From positions 1-64,000 of the forward strand of contig JABSOX010000026.1 of NCBI GenBank assembly GCA_013215655.1: a stretch of DNA of 64,000 nucleotides, in the 5' to 3' direction. The position numbers and the translations under genes are program-made. Under the pieces are notes generated by a model. It did no database searches, had not been told where the DNA came from, and saw only the letters and a list, made by a program, of their open reading frames with translations. Shown here piece after piece: positions 8,192 through 17,624 of the stretch (positions within the stretch are counted from its first letter, which is position 1; each line of letters begins with the position of its first letter). Source of the DNA: Colwellia sp. (GTDB lineage: Bacteria > Pseudomonadota > Gammaproteobacteria > Enterobacterales > Alteromonadaceae).

Positions 8192-9715
8192 TCACTCACT
8201 ATATTCTTCATTAATTAATAGTGCAGCATCTATATTATTCATCAAAATCGTTAAGATTTTTGGATCAAAATGGCTACCTGAACCATCTTTCATCACTGCG
8301 ATCACTTTATCTATTGGCCATGCATTTTTATAACAACGTTTATGGGTTAGTGCATCAAAAACATCCGCAACGGCGACTATACGTGCAAAAATATGAATTT
8401 TTTCTGCTTTTAAGCCTTTTGGATAACCGCTACCATCAAATTTTTCATGGTGTTGTTCAGAGATAATCGCGGCTGCTTGTAAAATAGGACGATGTGAGCC
8501 ACTTAATATATTATGACCCGTTGTAGGATGCTCTTTCATTACTTTCATCTCAGCATCATTTAATTTTCCGGGCTTTAGCAACACCTTATCAGGCGTAGCA
8601 ATCTTACCTATATCATGCATCGGTGCAGCTTGTTTAAGCAAATCACACTCTTCATCAGATAAACCCAATTTTTGAGCAATAAAATAACTTACTTCAGACA
8701 TGCGCCGAATATGATCACCTGCTTCATGAGAGCGAGATTCCACCACGTCACCTAAGCGATATATCAAGTCTTCTTGCGTCTCCACTATCTCTCTATTTAG
8801 CAGTAAGTTATCAAACGCTAGGCTAACATTTGCAGAAAACACTTCTAACAGTTTCTTATCTAATTCATTAAGTTTTGTGACTCCTTTTAGGAATAACAAG
8901 CTCACTTTATCCGATTGACTAGGGAAATAACCTACCAAAACATCATCTTCAAAAATGCTTTTTTTCTGTTTTATTGCCTTATTCAAATAAAAATATGTTT
9001 CGTCATCAATTGTGTCATCAGCATTAATTTGCGCAATAATCTGATAATCATTTTCAGAATAAATGGCTCCTACACCCTTTATTTGTAACAATAATCCTGC
9101 TTGATTCATTCGTAAAAGTGAAACGACCTGTTGTAATAAACCACTAAAAAACTGCTGTAATGTACGCTTTTCCCAAACTTCACTGGTTGAGTCAATAACA
9201 CGTTCTAACCCTTGACGATAAGACTCTTGATAAGATCTGGCCTCTTCAATTTTAATCAAATCTCGATAAGATCTTAAAGCCGAAAATACCGTAGTAAAGA
9301 GTTTCTTGCGATTTAATTCTGTTTTCTCTTTATAATCATTAATATCATATTCAACAATTACCTGCTCTTCTGGTGCTTGTCCAGGCTGCCCAGTACGCAA
9401 CACAATACGAATCAGTTGGTTTTTTAACTCTTCCCGGATCCATTTTGCTAAATTTAAGCCAGCATCGTCCGTTTCCATCACCACATCTAAAAAAATTAAA
9501 GCTACATCTTGTTCCCTTGATAAAACTTGTCGCCCTTCTTCTGCAGAATAAGCATGTAAAAAAGCGAGACCACGACCATCTAAAGTAAAACGTTTTAAGG
9601 CCATTTTGGTAATAGTGTGAATGTCTTTTTCATCATCAACGACTAGCACTTTCCATGGTGGTAGTTCAATTTCTGCAGATTCAGCTAAAAAGGAAAGTGA
9701 CATAACGAATTTCAA
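8192..9715 (-). CDS. Response regulator with DUF3369 and HD-GYP phosphodiesterase
   Basis: Three modules. An N-terminal receiver (residues 22-145) has VLVVDDEKD and phospho-acceptor D77 in IFLDVVMET. A DUF3369-type middle region (about 160-310) follows. The C-terminal HD-GYP domain (about 320-500) carries MHDIGKIATPDK, MKEHPTTGHNIL, QHHEKFDGSGYPKGL and AVADVFDALTHKR. HD-GYP domains hydrolyse c-di-GMP at a metal centre; the HD pair and the GSGYP form of the GYP motif are present, so activity is likely. The protein would couple phosphorylation to c-di-GMP breakdown. The TTG start at 9715 has no clear ribosome binding site; ATG at 9703 is an alternative. Downstream (convergent) is the GAF kinase. 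Confidence 0.9.
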   Translation of the reverse strand: MKFVMSLSFLAESAEIELPPWKVLVVDDEKDIHTITKMALKRFTLDGRGLAFLHAYSAEEGRQVLSREQDVALIFLDVVMETDDAGLNLAKWIREELKNQLIRIVLRTGQPGQAPEEQVIVEYDINDYKEKTELNRKKLFTTVFSALRSYRDLIKIEEARSYQESYRQGLERVIDSTSEVWEKRTLQQFFSGLLQQVVSLLRMNQAGLLLQIKGVGAIYSENDYQIIAQINADDTIDDETYFYLNKAIKQKKSIFEDDVLVGYFPSQSDKVSLLFLKGVTKLNELDKKLLEVFSANVSLAFDNLLLNREIVETQEDLIYRLGDVVESRSHEAGDHIRRMSEVSYFIAQKLGLSDEECDLLKQAAPMHDIGKIATPDKVLLKPGKLNDAEMKVMKEHPTTGHNILSGSHRPILQAAAIISEQHHEKFDGSGYPKGLKAEKIHIFARIVAVADVFDALTHKRCYKNAWPIDKVIAVMKDGSGSHFDPKILTILMNNIDAALLINEEYSE

Positions 9716-9799
9716 TTGAGGACCATTACTATATTTATAGACAAAATATTAATAAAGAACAAAAACAAATAAGAAAGATATCCATAGGCACTCAAAATA

Positions 9800-9852
9800 G
9801 TGTGTCGATATTAAGACACCAAAGTGAAATCGATGTCTTAATATCGATACAC
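9800..9852. promoter_or_regulatory. Paired inverted enhancer-like sites upstream of exporter operon
   Basis: GTGTGTCGATATTAAGACA (9800-9818) is answered in inverse by TGTCTTAATATCGATACAC (9834-9852), 18 of 19 positions matching, 15 nt apart. Each arm is itself a near-palindrome of the form TGTC-N8-GA(C/T)A. The arm centres are about 31 bp apart (three helical turns) and lie roughly 95-130 bp upstream of the sigma-54 promoter at 9923. This is the usual position for binding sites of a sigma-54 activator, here most likely the regulator at 14687. They are also in the leader region of the divergent HD-GYP gene. Confidence 0.6.
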
Positions 9853-9922
9853 ATATGTACATGCCAGATACGAAATTATCTATAATCCAAATGATTACAA
9901 CAAGTTATGTGATTTCACACTA

Positions 9923-9939
9923 TTGGCACATCACTTGTA
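9923..9939 (+). promoter_or_regulatory. Sigma-54 type promoter of the exporter operon
   Basis: TTGGCACATCACTTGTA matches the sigma-54 consensus TTGGCACG-N4-TTGCA except at two positions. The GG at 9925-9926 is ten bases from the -12 pair, which is GT instead of GC. The ATG of the adaptor gene lies 38 bp after it, and a sigma-54 activator gene sits in the same cluster. Confidence 0.65.
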
Positions 9940-9976
9940 TTTACCTAGCTAAGGCAAAACAACTTAAAGATGATTT

Positions 9977-11233
9977 ATGGATACGATACGAGCAAGAGAA
10001 AAAACTCCCATTTGGAGAAAATATTGGTACCTTGCTGTTGGAGTAGTATTAATTTTTTCAACTTACTTTTTTAAAAGTATGGTTGGTAGCGCATCGTTTA
10101 TTGTCGTAAAAGATGAACTCGTTATTGCCACCGTTAAACAGGGAAATTTTAGAGTAAACGTTCGTGCCAGTGGTGTTTTAAAACCCGAAAATATTCGCTG
10201 GGTATCATCACAAGTTTCAGGACGTGTTGAACAAGCTTTTGTAAAAGCCGGTGCAATAGTCAGCAAAGGGCAAATTTTAATGCAGCTGTCTAATCCCGAA
10301 CTACATCGCGAATTAGAACAAGCACGTTGGGAGTTTAAAGCGAAAAAAGCTGAAAACCATGCCGCCTTTGTCGCTCTAGAATCACAATTACTTGACCTAA
10401 AAAATTCAGTTGTCGAAGCGGACTACAGCTATCAAGGCAGTAAGTTAAAACTTGACGCTGAAACACAATTATTTGAACAGAAAAACGGCACGGTATCCGC
10501 TTTAGACTACCAACGCAGTAAATTAGAAGTAAAGCAAAAAATACAATATTGGCAATCACAAAAACAAAAAGTTGTGAAAATGGACGCTAACCTATTAGCA
10601 ACTAAAACGGCTCAACAAGCCCGTCTTGGTTTGGTTGAAAATAATTATTTACGTATTAAAGACCAAGTTGCTTCACTCGCCATAAAAGCAACAACAGACG
10701 GTGTAGTGCAACAGGTGTCATTAGTACTAGGTGAACAAACTCAAGTAGGAGGTAGTGTTGCACTAATAGCCGATCAAAAGTCGTTGTTTGCTGAACTACA
10801 AGTACAAGAAATTAAAATCAGTGATATTGTTTTAGGGCAAACGGTAGTGGTTGATACTCGCACCTCTAAAATTACTGGTGAAGTCATACGCATTGACCCT
10901 GCAGTTAACGCCGGTATGGTACAAGTTGATGTTAAGTTAACCAGCGCTCTACCTAACGAAGCTCGTCCAGATTTAACCGTTGATGGTTTAATTGAAATAA
11001 GCAATATCGATAATGCGCTTTATGTAAAACGTCCAGTATTTGCGCCAAAACACAGTAAAGCGGGCTTATTTCGCTTAACCAAAGATCAACAATTTGCACA
11101 AAAACAAACCGTTGCTCTAGGGCAAAGTTCAGTCAATCAAATTCAAATATTATCAGGCCTTAGTGTTGGTGACGAAGTCATCATCTCGGATACATCCGAT
11201 TGGCAGGAACATCAAGAAATCATGATCAATTAG
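9977..11233 (+). CDS. HlyD/MacA-like periplasmic adaptor of an ABC exporter
   Basis: A 418-residue membrane-fusion protein. It has a short cytoplasmic N-terminus, one membrane helix (about residues 18-36), a lipoyl-like half domain (RASGVLKPENIRWVSSQVSG to GAIVSKGQILMQLSNPEL), a long alpha-helical hairpin (about 110-225), and the second lipoyl half and beta-barrel (IKATTDGVVQQVSLVLGEQ onward). It bridges the inner-membrane transporter and the outer membrane or periplasm. It is first in an operon with an ATPase (11300) and a double FtsX permease (12053), expressed from the sigma-54 promoter 38 bp upstream. No TolC gene is present in the cluster. Confidence 0.88.
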   Translation: MDTIRAREKTPIWRKYWYLAVGVVLIFSTYFFKSMVGSASFIVVKDELVIATVKQGNFRVNVRASGVLKPENIRWVSSQVSGRVEQAFVKAGAIVSKGQILMQLSNPELHRELEQARWEFKAKKAENHAAFVALESQLLDLKNSVVEADYSYQGSKLKLDAETQLFEQKNGTVSALDYQRSKLEVKQKIQYWQSQKQKVVKMDANLLATKTAQQARLGLVENNYLRIKDQVASLAIKATTDGVVQQVSLVLGEQTQVGGSVALIADQKSLFAELQVQEIKISDIVLGQTVVVDTRTSKITGEVIRIDPAVNAGMVQVDVKLTSALPNEARPDLTVDGLIEISNIDNALYVKRPVFAPKHSKAGLFRLTKDQQFAQKQTVALGQSSVNQIQILSGLSVGDEVIISDTSDWQEHQEIMIN

Positions 11234-11299
11234 CAGCAACTCACTAGCGGTAAAAACATCCAAAAAATTTGCTATAAACAAAATTAATCGGAGACTAAC

Positions 11300-12043
11300 A
11301 TGTCAGCACTTATTGAACTTAAAGATATAACTAAAACATTTTTAACGGAAGAAATTGAAACACGCGCTATCAACAGTATTAACATCACCATTAACAAAGG
11401 CGAATATTTGTCATTAAGTGGTCAATCTGGTTGTGGTAAATCGACATTGCTTTCATTGCTAGGTCTATTAGATGCTTCAACATCAGGAACTTATCATATT
11501 AACGGTGTTGACGTTTCGTCTTTAACACGTGACCAAAGAGCTAAGATAAGAAGTGAACAAATAGGTTTTGTTTTTCAATCCTTTAATCTGATCTCAGACT
11601 TAACTATTTTTGAAAATGTGATGCTGCCATTAACTTACCAATCGGGCTTATCTAAGCAAGTTATTACTGACAAAGTTAACGATGTACTTGCGAAAGTTGA
11701 AATGTCACACCGTAAAGACCATTACCCATCACAATTATCTGGTGGACAACAACAACGTGTCGCGGTTGCCCGAGCTTTAGTTAACGACCCTACGATTATT
11801 TTAGCCGATGAACCAACCGGTAACTTAGACTCAAAAAACGCACAAGCCGTACTAGCCTTATTTGACAAGCTACACCAAGACGGTGCCACTATTTGCATGG
11901 TGACACATGATCCCGTATCCGCAAAAAGAGCGAGTCGATGTTTAGAAATGTTTGATGGTCGTCTGATCGCGGATAATGCCAATATACCATCACATCGAAA
12001 TTCTGTACCTTCATTAGAAGCGGTTGAATTAGCAGCAAGCTAG
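11300..12043 (+). CDS. ABC exporter ATPase (LolD/MacB N-domain type)
   Basis: A 247-residue ATP-binding subunit that powers the FtsX-type permease encoded next. Walker A is GQSGCGKST at residues 41-49, the Q-loop is FVFQSFNLI, the signature is LSGGQQQRV (about 147-155), Walker B is IILADEP followed by TGNLDSKN, and the H-loop is MVTHD. The ribosome binding site CGGAGACTAAC is almost the same as the one before the permease gene, suggesting matched translation. It lies 66 bp after the adaptor and 9 bp before the permease. The substrate is unknown. Confidence 0.93.
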   Translation: MSALIELKDITKTFLTEEIETRAINSINITINKGEYLSLSGQSGCGKSTLLSLLGLLDASTSGTYHINGVDVSSLTRDQRAKIRSEQIGFVFQSFNLISDLTIFENVMLPLTYQSGLSKQVITDKVNDVLAKVEMSHRKDHYPSQLSGGQQQRVAVARALVNDPTIILADEPTGNLDSKNAQAVLALFDKLHQDGATICMVTHDPVSAKRASRCLEMFDGRLIADNANIPSHRNSVPSLEAVELAAS

Positions 12044-12052
12044 GAGACTAAT

Positions 12053-14494
12053 ATGTCAGTATTAATAGATATAAAATATTCATTACGATTATTGTTTAAG
12101 GCGCCTAAATTTACTGCGATGACGTTATCGGTATTAGTGGGTGGTCTATCGATCAGTTTATTCACATTTTCTTTTTTATATTCAACATTATATAAAGAAT
12201 TGCCTCTACCAGGAGGAGCAACGGCTTTAGCATTAACAACAGAAACGATTGGAATTTCAATGAATATGGATCCCAATCAAAACCTGCTATCTGCTTATGA
12301 GTTTAGGCAAATCGCTAAAACGCAATCATCTCTCATTGAGTTTGGCTTATATGAATCCAGAGATGCCCGATTATCATTCGAAGATACCGGAAAAAACATC
12401 CCGACAACCTATGTTGATAGTGGCTTCTTCAAATTTAGTCGTACCCAACCAATTATGGGTCGTACCATACAGCAAGAAGACATGATTGTTGGCGCAACAC
12501 CTGTTGTCGTTATTAGTTATGAAACTTGGCAAAATGAATTGTCGGCCAATGAAGATGTGCTAAACATGTCAATTCGTTTAAATGAAATGCTAACTACCGT
12601 TATTGGCGTCATGCCGCAGGGTTATCACTTTCCTGGTGTTGCTAAAATTTGGTTACCTCTAAATCAATCCCAATTGAATACCAAGCAAAATACCTCATCC
12701 TATTTTACCGCCTACGCGCGACTGAAAGATGACATAAGCAATGAACAAGCAACAAAAAACTTAAGTGCTGTTTTAGATCAACTCTATCAACAATCCGTAG
12801 AGCTTTATAATCAGCCAGAAGCCAAAAAAGTGATACATTTACGCAGCTATCCCATGGAGCAGGTTAACGGTATCGGTAACACTGCCTTTATATTTTTAAA
12901 TGCCGTTGCATGGTCAATTTTAGCATTGGGCTGTATCAATGTTGGTAATCTGCTTTTAGCTCGCTCTATTGAACGTCAAAAAGAAACAGCAATTCGTGCC
13001 GCTTTAGGTGCTTCTAGTAAACGTTTAATCAGTCAATTAATGTGGGAAGGCGTTATAATTACCATCGTTGGCGCAATTCTTTCAATATTACTGGTTGGCG
13101 CTGCACTAGATTATACCGAAATTATGCTCCATTCGTGGATGCCAAATAGCATTGTATTTTGGTGGCATTGGGGCATGGATAAAGAAACGCTTGCCATGGC
13201 TATTGTCGTTACCTTAGTAACTATTGCATTGTCTGCTTTCTTACCCGCATGGCGCTCTGCACATCAAGATATTAATACCACCTTAAGGGATGGTACTCGT
13301 GGTGCACAAAGTAAAAAAGCAGGTCGTTTATCGCGACTGCTTGTGACCATTCAAGTATTTTTAGTTGCTTTTTTAATGCTGATAGGCGCTCTTTCTGGCT
13401 ATGTTTCACAATCATTTATTAATTTAGAAATTGGCGACGATTATAGCGATACCATGAGAGTAACCATAAACTTACCGATAAACAAATACAAAACACCACA
13501 AGAACAAGCGCAGCTTTTTGAGACGTTGTTAGATCGTATAAAAAGTGACAGTAGTGTCATTGATGCGCACGCGACCACCTTTAATCATTTTCCAATAACG
13601 TTAAGTGAATTTGATTATGATGATAGCCGCGAAAGGCAAAGTATTGATACATTTACTGTCATTGGCGATACCGAATTTTCAGGTATAAAACTTGTCGCGG
13701 GTCGTCACTTCAACCGCAGAGATAAAATTGGTGCCAGAAAAGTCGTCTTAATTAGCCAATCAATGGCAAATCGATATTGGCCTGGAGAATCTGCACTTGA
13801 GAAAAACATAACTATTGAAGTAGAAGGTAAGGATGAGTCACTTTACATTGTTGGCGTAGTCAGTAATCGCATGAACCCAAGGTCAATATTTGGTAAACTT
13901 GATAGTGAAGATGAAACCTATATCTCTGGTCTGCAATTCATTAATCCACGTCAAAGAATATACTACAAAACCATTAAAGGTAGTGTAAAGACTGAAGGGA
14001 TTTTCTATAGAGCACTTTTTGAAATAGATAGAAACATTGAACTTGCACAGACCGTTCAACCGGCGGAGCGTAACAGAAATATTATGCGCGATAGTATGCG
14101 TTTAACGTCGAAAGTAATTTTTGGCACTGGACTTTTTTCACTTATGCTGGCGTTGGTTGGTATTTATGGATTAACGGCTAATTCTGTTGCCCAACGCACC
14201 CATGAAATAGGTATACGACGTGCTGTAGGAGCAACCGATAAAAACATTATCAACATGTTTATCAAACAAGGTGGCAGACAATTAATAACAGGATTAGGCC
14301 TAGCCTTGTTATTGTTCGCGCTTATTTCTGCGGTTTTTCATGAGTTTTCGGTAGGACTTATCCCCGTTTACTTATACTTTGTATTGGCATCTGCAGTCGT
14401 TATCTGTTTATCATTAATTGTAATGCTGGCAATTTATGCACCAACAAGAAAAGCGGTAGTGATGGAACCAAGTTCAGCGTTAAGATACGAATAA
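12053..14494 (+). CDS. ABC exporter permease with two MacB/FtsX modules
   Basis: An 813-residue permease built as two MacB_PCD-FtsX units. The first has a membrane helix near 20-45, a periplasmic region, and an FtsX core around residues 280-400 containing ERQKETAIRAALGASSKRLI. The second has a helix near 430-450, another periplasmic region, and a C-terminal FtsX core containing QRTHEIGIRRAVGATDKNII (about 705-725) followed by two more helices. The repeated E-x-(A/G)IR-x-A-x-GA motif marks the coupling helices that dock on the ATPase. One chain supplies both permease halves, unlike MacB, which dimerises. It acts with the adaptor and ATPase upstream. Confidence 0.9.
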   Translation: MSVLIDIKYSLRLLFKAPKFTAMTLSVLVGGLSISLFTFSFLYSTLYKELPLPGGATALALTTETIGISMNMDPNQNLLSAYEFRQIAKTQSSLIEFGLYESRDARLSFEDTGKNIPTTYVDSGFFKFSRTQPIMGRTIQQEDMIVGATPVVVISYETWQNELSANEDVLNMSIRLNEMLTTVIGVMPQGYHFPGVAKIWLPLNQSQLNTKQNTSSYFTAYARLKDDISNEQATKNLSAVLDQLYQQSVELYNQPEAKKVIHLRSYPMEQVNGIGNTAFIFLNAVAWSILALGCINVGNLLLARSIERQKETAIRAALGASSKRLISQLMWEGVIITIVGAILSILLVGAALDYTEIMLHSWMPNSIVFWWHWGMDKETLAMAIVVTLVTIALSAFLPAWRSAHQDINTTLRDGTRGAQSKKAGRLSRLLVTIQVFLVAFLMLIGALSGYVSQSFINLEIGDDYSDTMRVTINLPINKYKTPQEQAQLFETLLDRIKSDSSVIDAHATTFNHFPITLSEFDYDDSRERQSIDTFTVIGDTEFSGIKLVAGRHFNRRDKIGARKVVLISQSMANRYWPGESALEKNITIEVEGKDESLYIVGVVSNRMNPRSIFGKLDSEDETYISGLQFINPRQRIYYKTIKGSVKTEGIFYRALFEIDRNIELAQTVQPAERNRNIMRDSMRLTSKVIFGTGLFSLMLALVGIYGLTANSVAQRTHEIGIRRAVGATDKNIINMFIKQGGRQLITGLGLALLLFALISAVFHEFSVGLIPVYLYFVLASAVVICLSLIVMLAIYAPTRKAVVMEPSSALRYE

Positions 14495-14522
14495 CTATCA
14501 ATTAATGTACAAATAAAGCAAA

Positions 14523-14554
14523 AATAAAGCCCTGAACCTTCGGGGCTTTATTTC
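14523..14554 (+). terminator. Terminator after the exporter operon
   Basis: Perfect 11-bp stem AAATAAAGCCC (14523-14533) / GGGCTTTATTT (14544-14554) with a 10-nt loop ending in TTC, followed by a short pyrimidine-rich tail. It separates the exporter genes from the regulator pair. Confidence 0.8.
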
Positions 14555-14686
14555 CTTGAATACATTCAAAAAATGAAATTATTTCAATAAAGATATAACG
14601 GCATAGTGAATTTTTGTAAAAGTGATATATTATACGAATAGACATTAGCCAATAGTACTTTCTCTGATCAATAGGCATAACCCTCT

Positions 14687-16063
14687 GTGAAAAATAGTAA
14701 AATACTTATCGCTGATGACGATCTTAATATCATTGCTAGTTTGAAGTACATTTTATCGGAAGAAAATTTCGATATTATAGCGATGACTACACCACAAGCT
14801 GTTCTCGAAAACCTTAAAATAGAATCCGTTGATCTGGTATTGCTTGATATGAACTTTCAACAAGATACCACCTCAGGTACAGAAGGTTTACAGCTCGTAG
14901 AAGCCATTAAAAATCTCGATGAAAACCTACCTATTATAGTGATGACCGGTTGGGCAACTATCGATATTGCAGTGGATGCGATGCGTGCTGGCGCTAAAGA
15001 CTTCATTCAAAAACCTTGGAACAATGAACGCATTATCAGCGCTATTAAGACGCAAATTAAATTGGCTAAAATCGATCGTAAATTACAACGTTTAAGCCAA
15101 GAGAATAAACTACTTAGTTCACAATCTTTTCCTGAATCAAAAGAACAAATCATTGCCAAGTCTCCAGCCATGCAGCAATTGATGTCAACATTAAGTGATT
15201 TAGCAAAAAGCGATATGAGCATTCTCCTCACCGGTGATAATGGCACAGGTAAAAGCATGTTAGCTGCCTATGTGCATAAACTTTCAGCACGAGCTGACAA
15301 CTCCTTTGTACCGGTGAATATGGGCGCCATTCCAGAGAGTTTATTTGAAAGTGAAATGTTTGGTCACGTTAAAGGGGCATTTACTGACGCTAAAGAAAAT
15401 CGTGTTGGCCGATTTGAAATGGCAGAACAAGGCACACTCTTTTTAGATGAACTTGCCAATATTCCTATTGCCCAACAAGCCAAGTTATTACGGGTACTAG
15501 AAGAACAAAAATATGAAGTAGTGGGTAGCAGTAAATCACAAACCGCCGATGTACGTATTATTTCAGCCACCAATAGTGATTTACAAAAAGCTATTAGTGA
15601 ACAACAATTTAGGCAAGATCTGTTTTACCGTCTTAATACCATTCAATTACGAGTCCCTTCATTAAGTGAACGCATTGAAGATATTAAACCGTTAGCAGAG
15701 CATTTTTTACAACAATTTAGTCTCAAATATAATCGGCCAGTACCACAACTATCTGACGATGCTGTGAGCCAACTCCAACAATACAGCTGGCCGGGCAATA
15801 TCCGTGAACTCAGTCATTTAATGGAAAGACTGTTATTTACTTGTAAAAAGCCGATGATTACTGGGCGCGACCTATTACTGGAAGAGGCAATACAAAGTAC
15901 ACAATCTATTGAAGATGCAACCCTTTCGATGGAAAATATAGAACAACGAGTATTGATTAATAGACTAAAACATCATCACGGCAATGCCACAGACACAGCA
16001 AAATCTTTAGGGCTAAGTCGTAGTGGTTTTTATCGACGTATGAGTAAATATGGCTTGGATTAA
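14687..16063 (+). CDS. Sigma-54-dependent response regulator (NtrC family)
   Basis: Enhancer-binding activator with a receiver (residues 4-120, phospho-acceptor D54 in LVLLDMNF), an AAA+ domain (about 150-375) and a Fis-type helix-turn-helix (about 420-458, ending in LGLSRSGFYRRMSKYGLD). Walker A is GDNGTGKS, Walker B is GTLFLDEL, and the sigma-54 contact loop is GAFTDA at 230-235 instead of the more usual GAFTGA. It probably binds the paired sites at 9800-9852 and activates the promoter at 9923. Start is GTG with a weak ribosome binding site. Its 3' end overlaps the kinase gene by 14 bp, indicating translational coupling. Confidence 0.92.
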   Translation: MKNSKILIADDDLNIIASLKYILSEENFDIIAMTTPQAVLENLKIESVDLVLLDMNFQQDTTSGTEGLQLVEAIKNLDENLPIIVMTGWATIDIAVDAMRAGAKDFIQKPWNNERIISAIKTQIKLAKIDRKLQRLSQENKLLSSQSFPESKEQIIAKSPAMQQLMSTLSDLAKSDMSILLTGDNGTGKSMLAAYVHKLSARADNSFVPVNMGAIPESLFESEMFGHVKGAFTDAKENRVGRFEMAEQGTLFLDELANIPIAQQAKLLRVLEEQKYEVVGSSKSQTADVRIISATNSDLQKAISEQQFRQDLFYRLNTIQLRVPSLSERIEDIKPLAEHFLQQFSLKYNRPVPQLSDDAVSQLQQYSWPGNIRELSHLMERLLFTCKKPMITGRDLLLEEAIQSTQSIEDATLSMENIEQRVLINRLKHHHGNATDTAKSLGLSRSGFYRRMSKYGLD

Positions 16064-17444
16064 AAAATTTAAATCACCTTTAATGACTGGAAACCGATTC
16101 CAACATAAAGATGATCATACCTATTTGGCACTGATACTCTGTGTGCCCTGTTTGTTATTATCCACCATTTCATTAGTTGTGGCTGGCGTATCCGCTTACC
16201 TCATCGCCTTTATTATTATTGTGTTATCTTTGCTAGCTACCTTTGTGGTAATGACCAGCAAACTACGTGCTGAACAACAAATTAGAACCTTATCAAATAT
16301 CATCGAATCAATGATTGATGGTGATTATACTTTACGAGGCCGCTTACAACACAACCAAGCCTTTCAAGAACTACTCACCCTAGTCAATAACCTCTCGGAT
16401 ACTTTATCGCAACATAAAATTGAAGCAAAAGAGAGTCGCCTCTTACTTGAAAAAATAATGCAACAAATGGATGCCATGGTACTTGCCGTTGATGAACAAG
16501 GCTTCATTGCGATGGCAAATGACTCTGCAAAAAAACTCCTACTCTGTGATATCCAAGAGCAGACTGATTTAAACACCATACAATTAACTGATTTTGAATT
16601 AGGAAAAACAATCTGTACCGCCAAGGCTGGTATTATCGAATTTGACCACCAACAACTAAGCGGTGAACATTTTCTTTTTAAAGAATCATTTTTAAGTGAT
16701 GGTAAGCAACATCAACTGTATTTAATAACCAGTGCTGAAAGGCTGTTAGTCGAAAAAGAGCGAAAATCATGGCAGAGCATTTTAAGAGTATTAAGTCATG
16801 AAATGAATAACTCGTTAACACCTATCGCCAGTATTAGTCAGGCGATGAAGAAGAAATTGCAAGACGAAGACAAGCCCTTAAATAGAATTTCATTATGTGA
16901 AGGTGTCAGTATTATTAACGAACGCGCTGGTTCGTTAAGCTCTTTTATTGCCAGCTATAGTCAACTTTCACACTTGCCGCAGCCAAATAACAGCCAATTT
17001 GATTTAAATGATTTAGTGATACAACTTGCTAAATTATTTGATGATTGCCAATTACGATTGCCAAGTGAGACTGCACAGTCAACAATTAATACGTCGATTA
17101 GCACCTTAGTTTCGGCAGATAAAAGCCAGTTAGAGCAGGTACTTATTAACATATTGAAAAATGCTCGAGAGGCGATGTTACAACTTCCACAAAAAATCAT
17201 TGAGATTAGCTATCAACAAGATGAAAAGTATTTACATCTTGTTATTGCCGATCAAGGTAGCGGTATTGCCAATAAAGAAAACTTATTTGTACCTTTTTAC
17301 AGTACCAAGCCGCAAGGTAGCGGCATTGGTTTAACACTTTGCAGACAGATTATGTTTAACCATGGTGGTTTAATTAAATTAACAAATAGAAAAGGTAAAC
17401 AAGGCGCACAAGCTATTATTTCTCTACCATTACAACAACTATAA
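16050..17444 (+). CDS. NtrY-like membrane sensor histidine kinase
   Basis: A 464-residue kinase, the partner of the overlapping sigma-54 regulator. Two adjacent membrane helices lie at about residues 25-72 with almost no periplasmic loop, so it probably senses something in the membrane or cytoplasm. A HAMP-like stretch and a PAS-like domain (about 140-230) follow. The H-box is VLSHEMNNSLTPI with His250. The ATP-binding domain has NILKNAREAM, IADQGSGI and GSGIGLTLCRQI. Kinases of this type often sense envelope or exporter-substrate stress; that is inference. The ATG at 16050 lies inside the regulator gene. Confidence 0.9.
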   Translation: MAWIKKFKSPLMTGNRFQHKDDHTYLALILCVPCLLLSTISLVVAGVSAYLIAFIIIVLSLLATFVVMTSKLRAEQQIRTLSNIIESMIDGDYTLRGRLQHNQAFQELLTLVNNLSDTLSQHKIEAKESRLLLEKIMQQMDAMVLAVDEQGFIAMANDSAKKLLLCDIQEQTDLNTIQLTDFELGKTICTAKAGIIEFDHQQLSGEHFLFKESFLSDGKQHQLYLITSAERLLVEKERKSWQSILRVLSHEMNNSLTPIASISQAMKKKLQDEDKPLNRISLCEGVSIINERAGSLSSFIASYSQLSHLPQPNNSQFDLNDLVIQLAKLFDDCQLRLPSETAQSTINTSISTLVSADKSQLEQVLINILKNAREAMLQLPQKIIEISYQQDEKYLHLVIADQGSGIANKENLFVPFYSTKPQGSGIGLTLCRQIMFNHGGLIKLTNRKGKQGAQAIISLPLQQL

Positions 17445-17624
17445 TTCCTCCATAAGTTTGCTCCTCAAACTCACTAGCCGCTTTAGCTTCACTGCGGTTA
17501 TTAAATATCATTTTTAAAAAATCAAATAAAAAAACATTATCTTTCTTAGACTATAGTTATTTACAATAGACATTTCAAATCTCCAAGTAAACTATTAATT
17601 AATAACATTTTTCACGGCATAATT

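Noticed and set aside
17477-17510. Possible terminator after the NtrY-like kinase
   Set aside because: Only a 4-5 bp stem (CCGC/GCGG) with a long loop and no U-tract.
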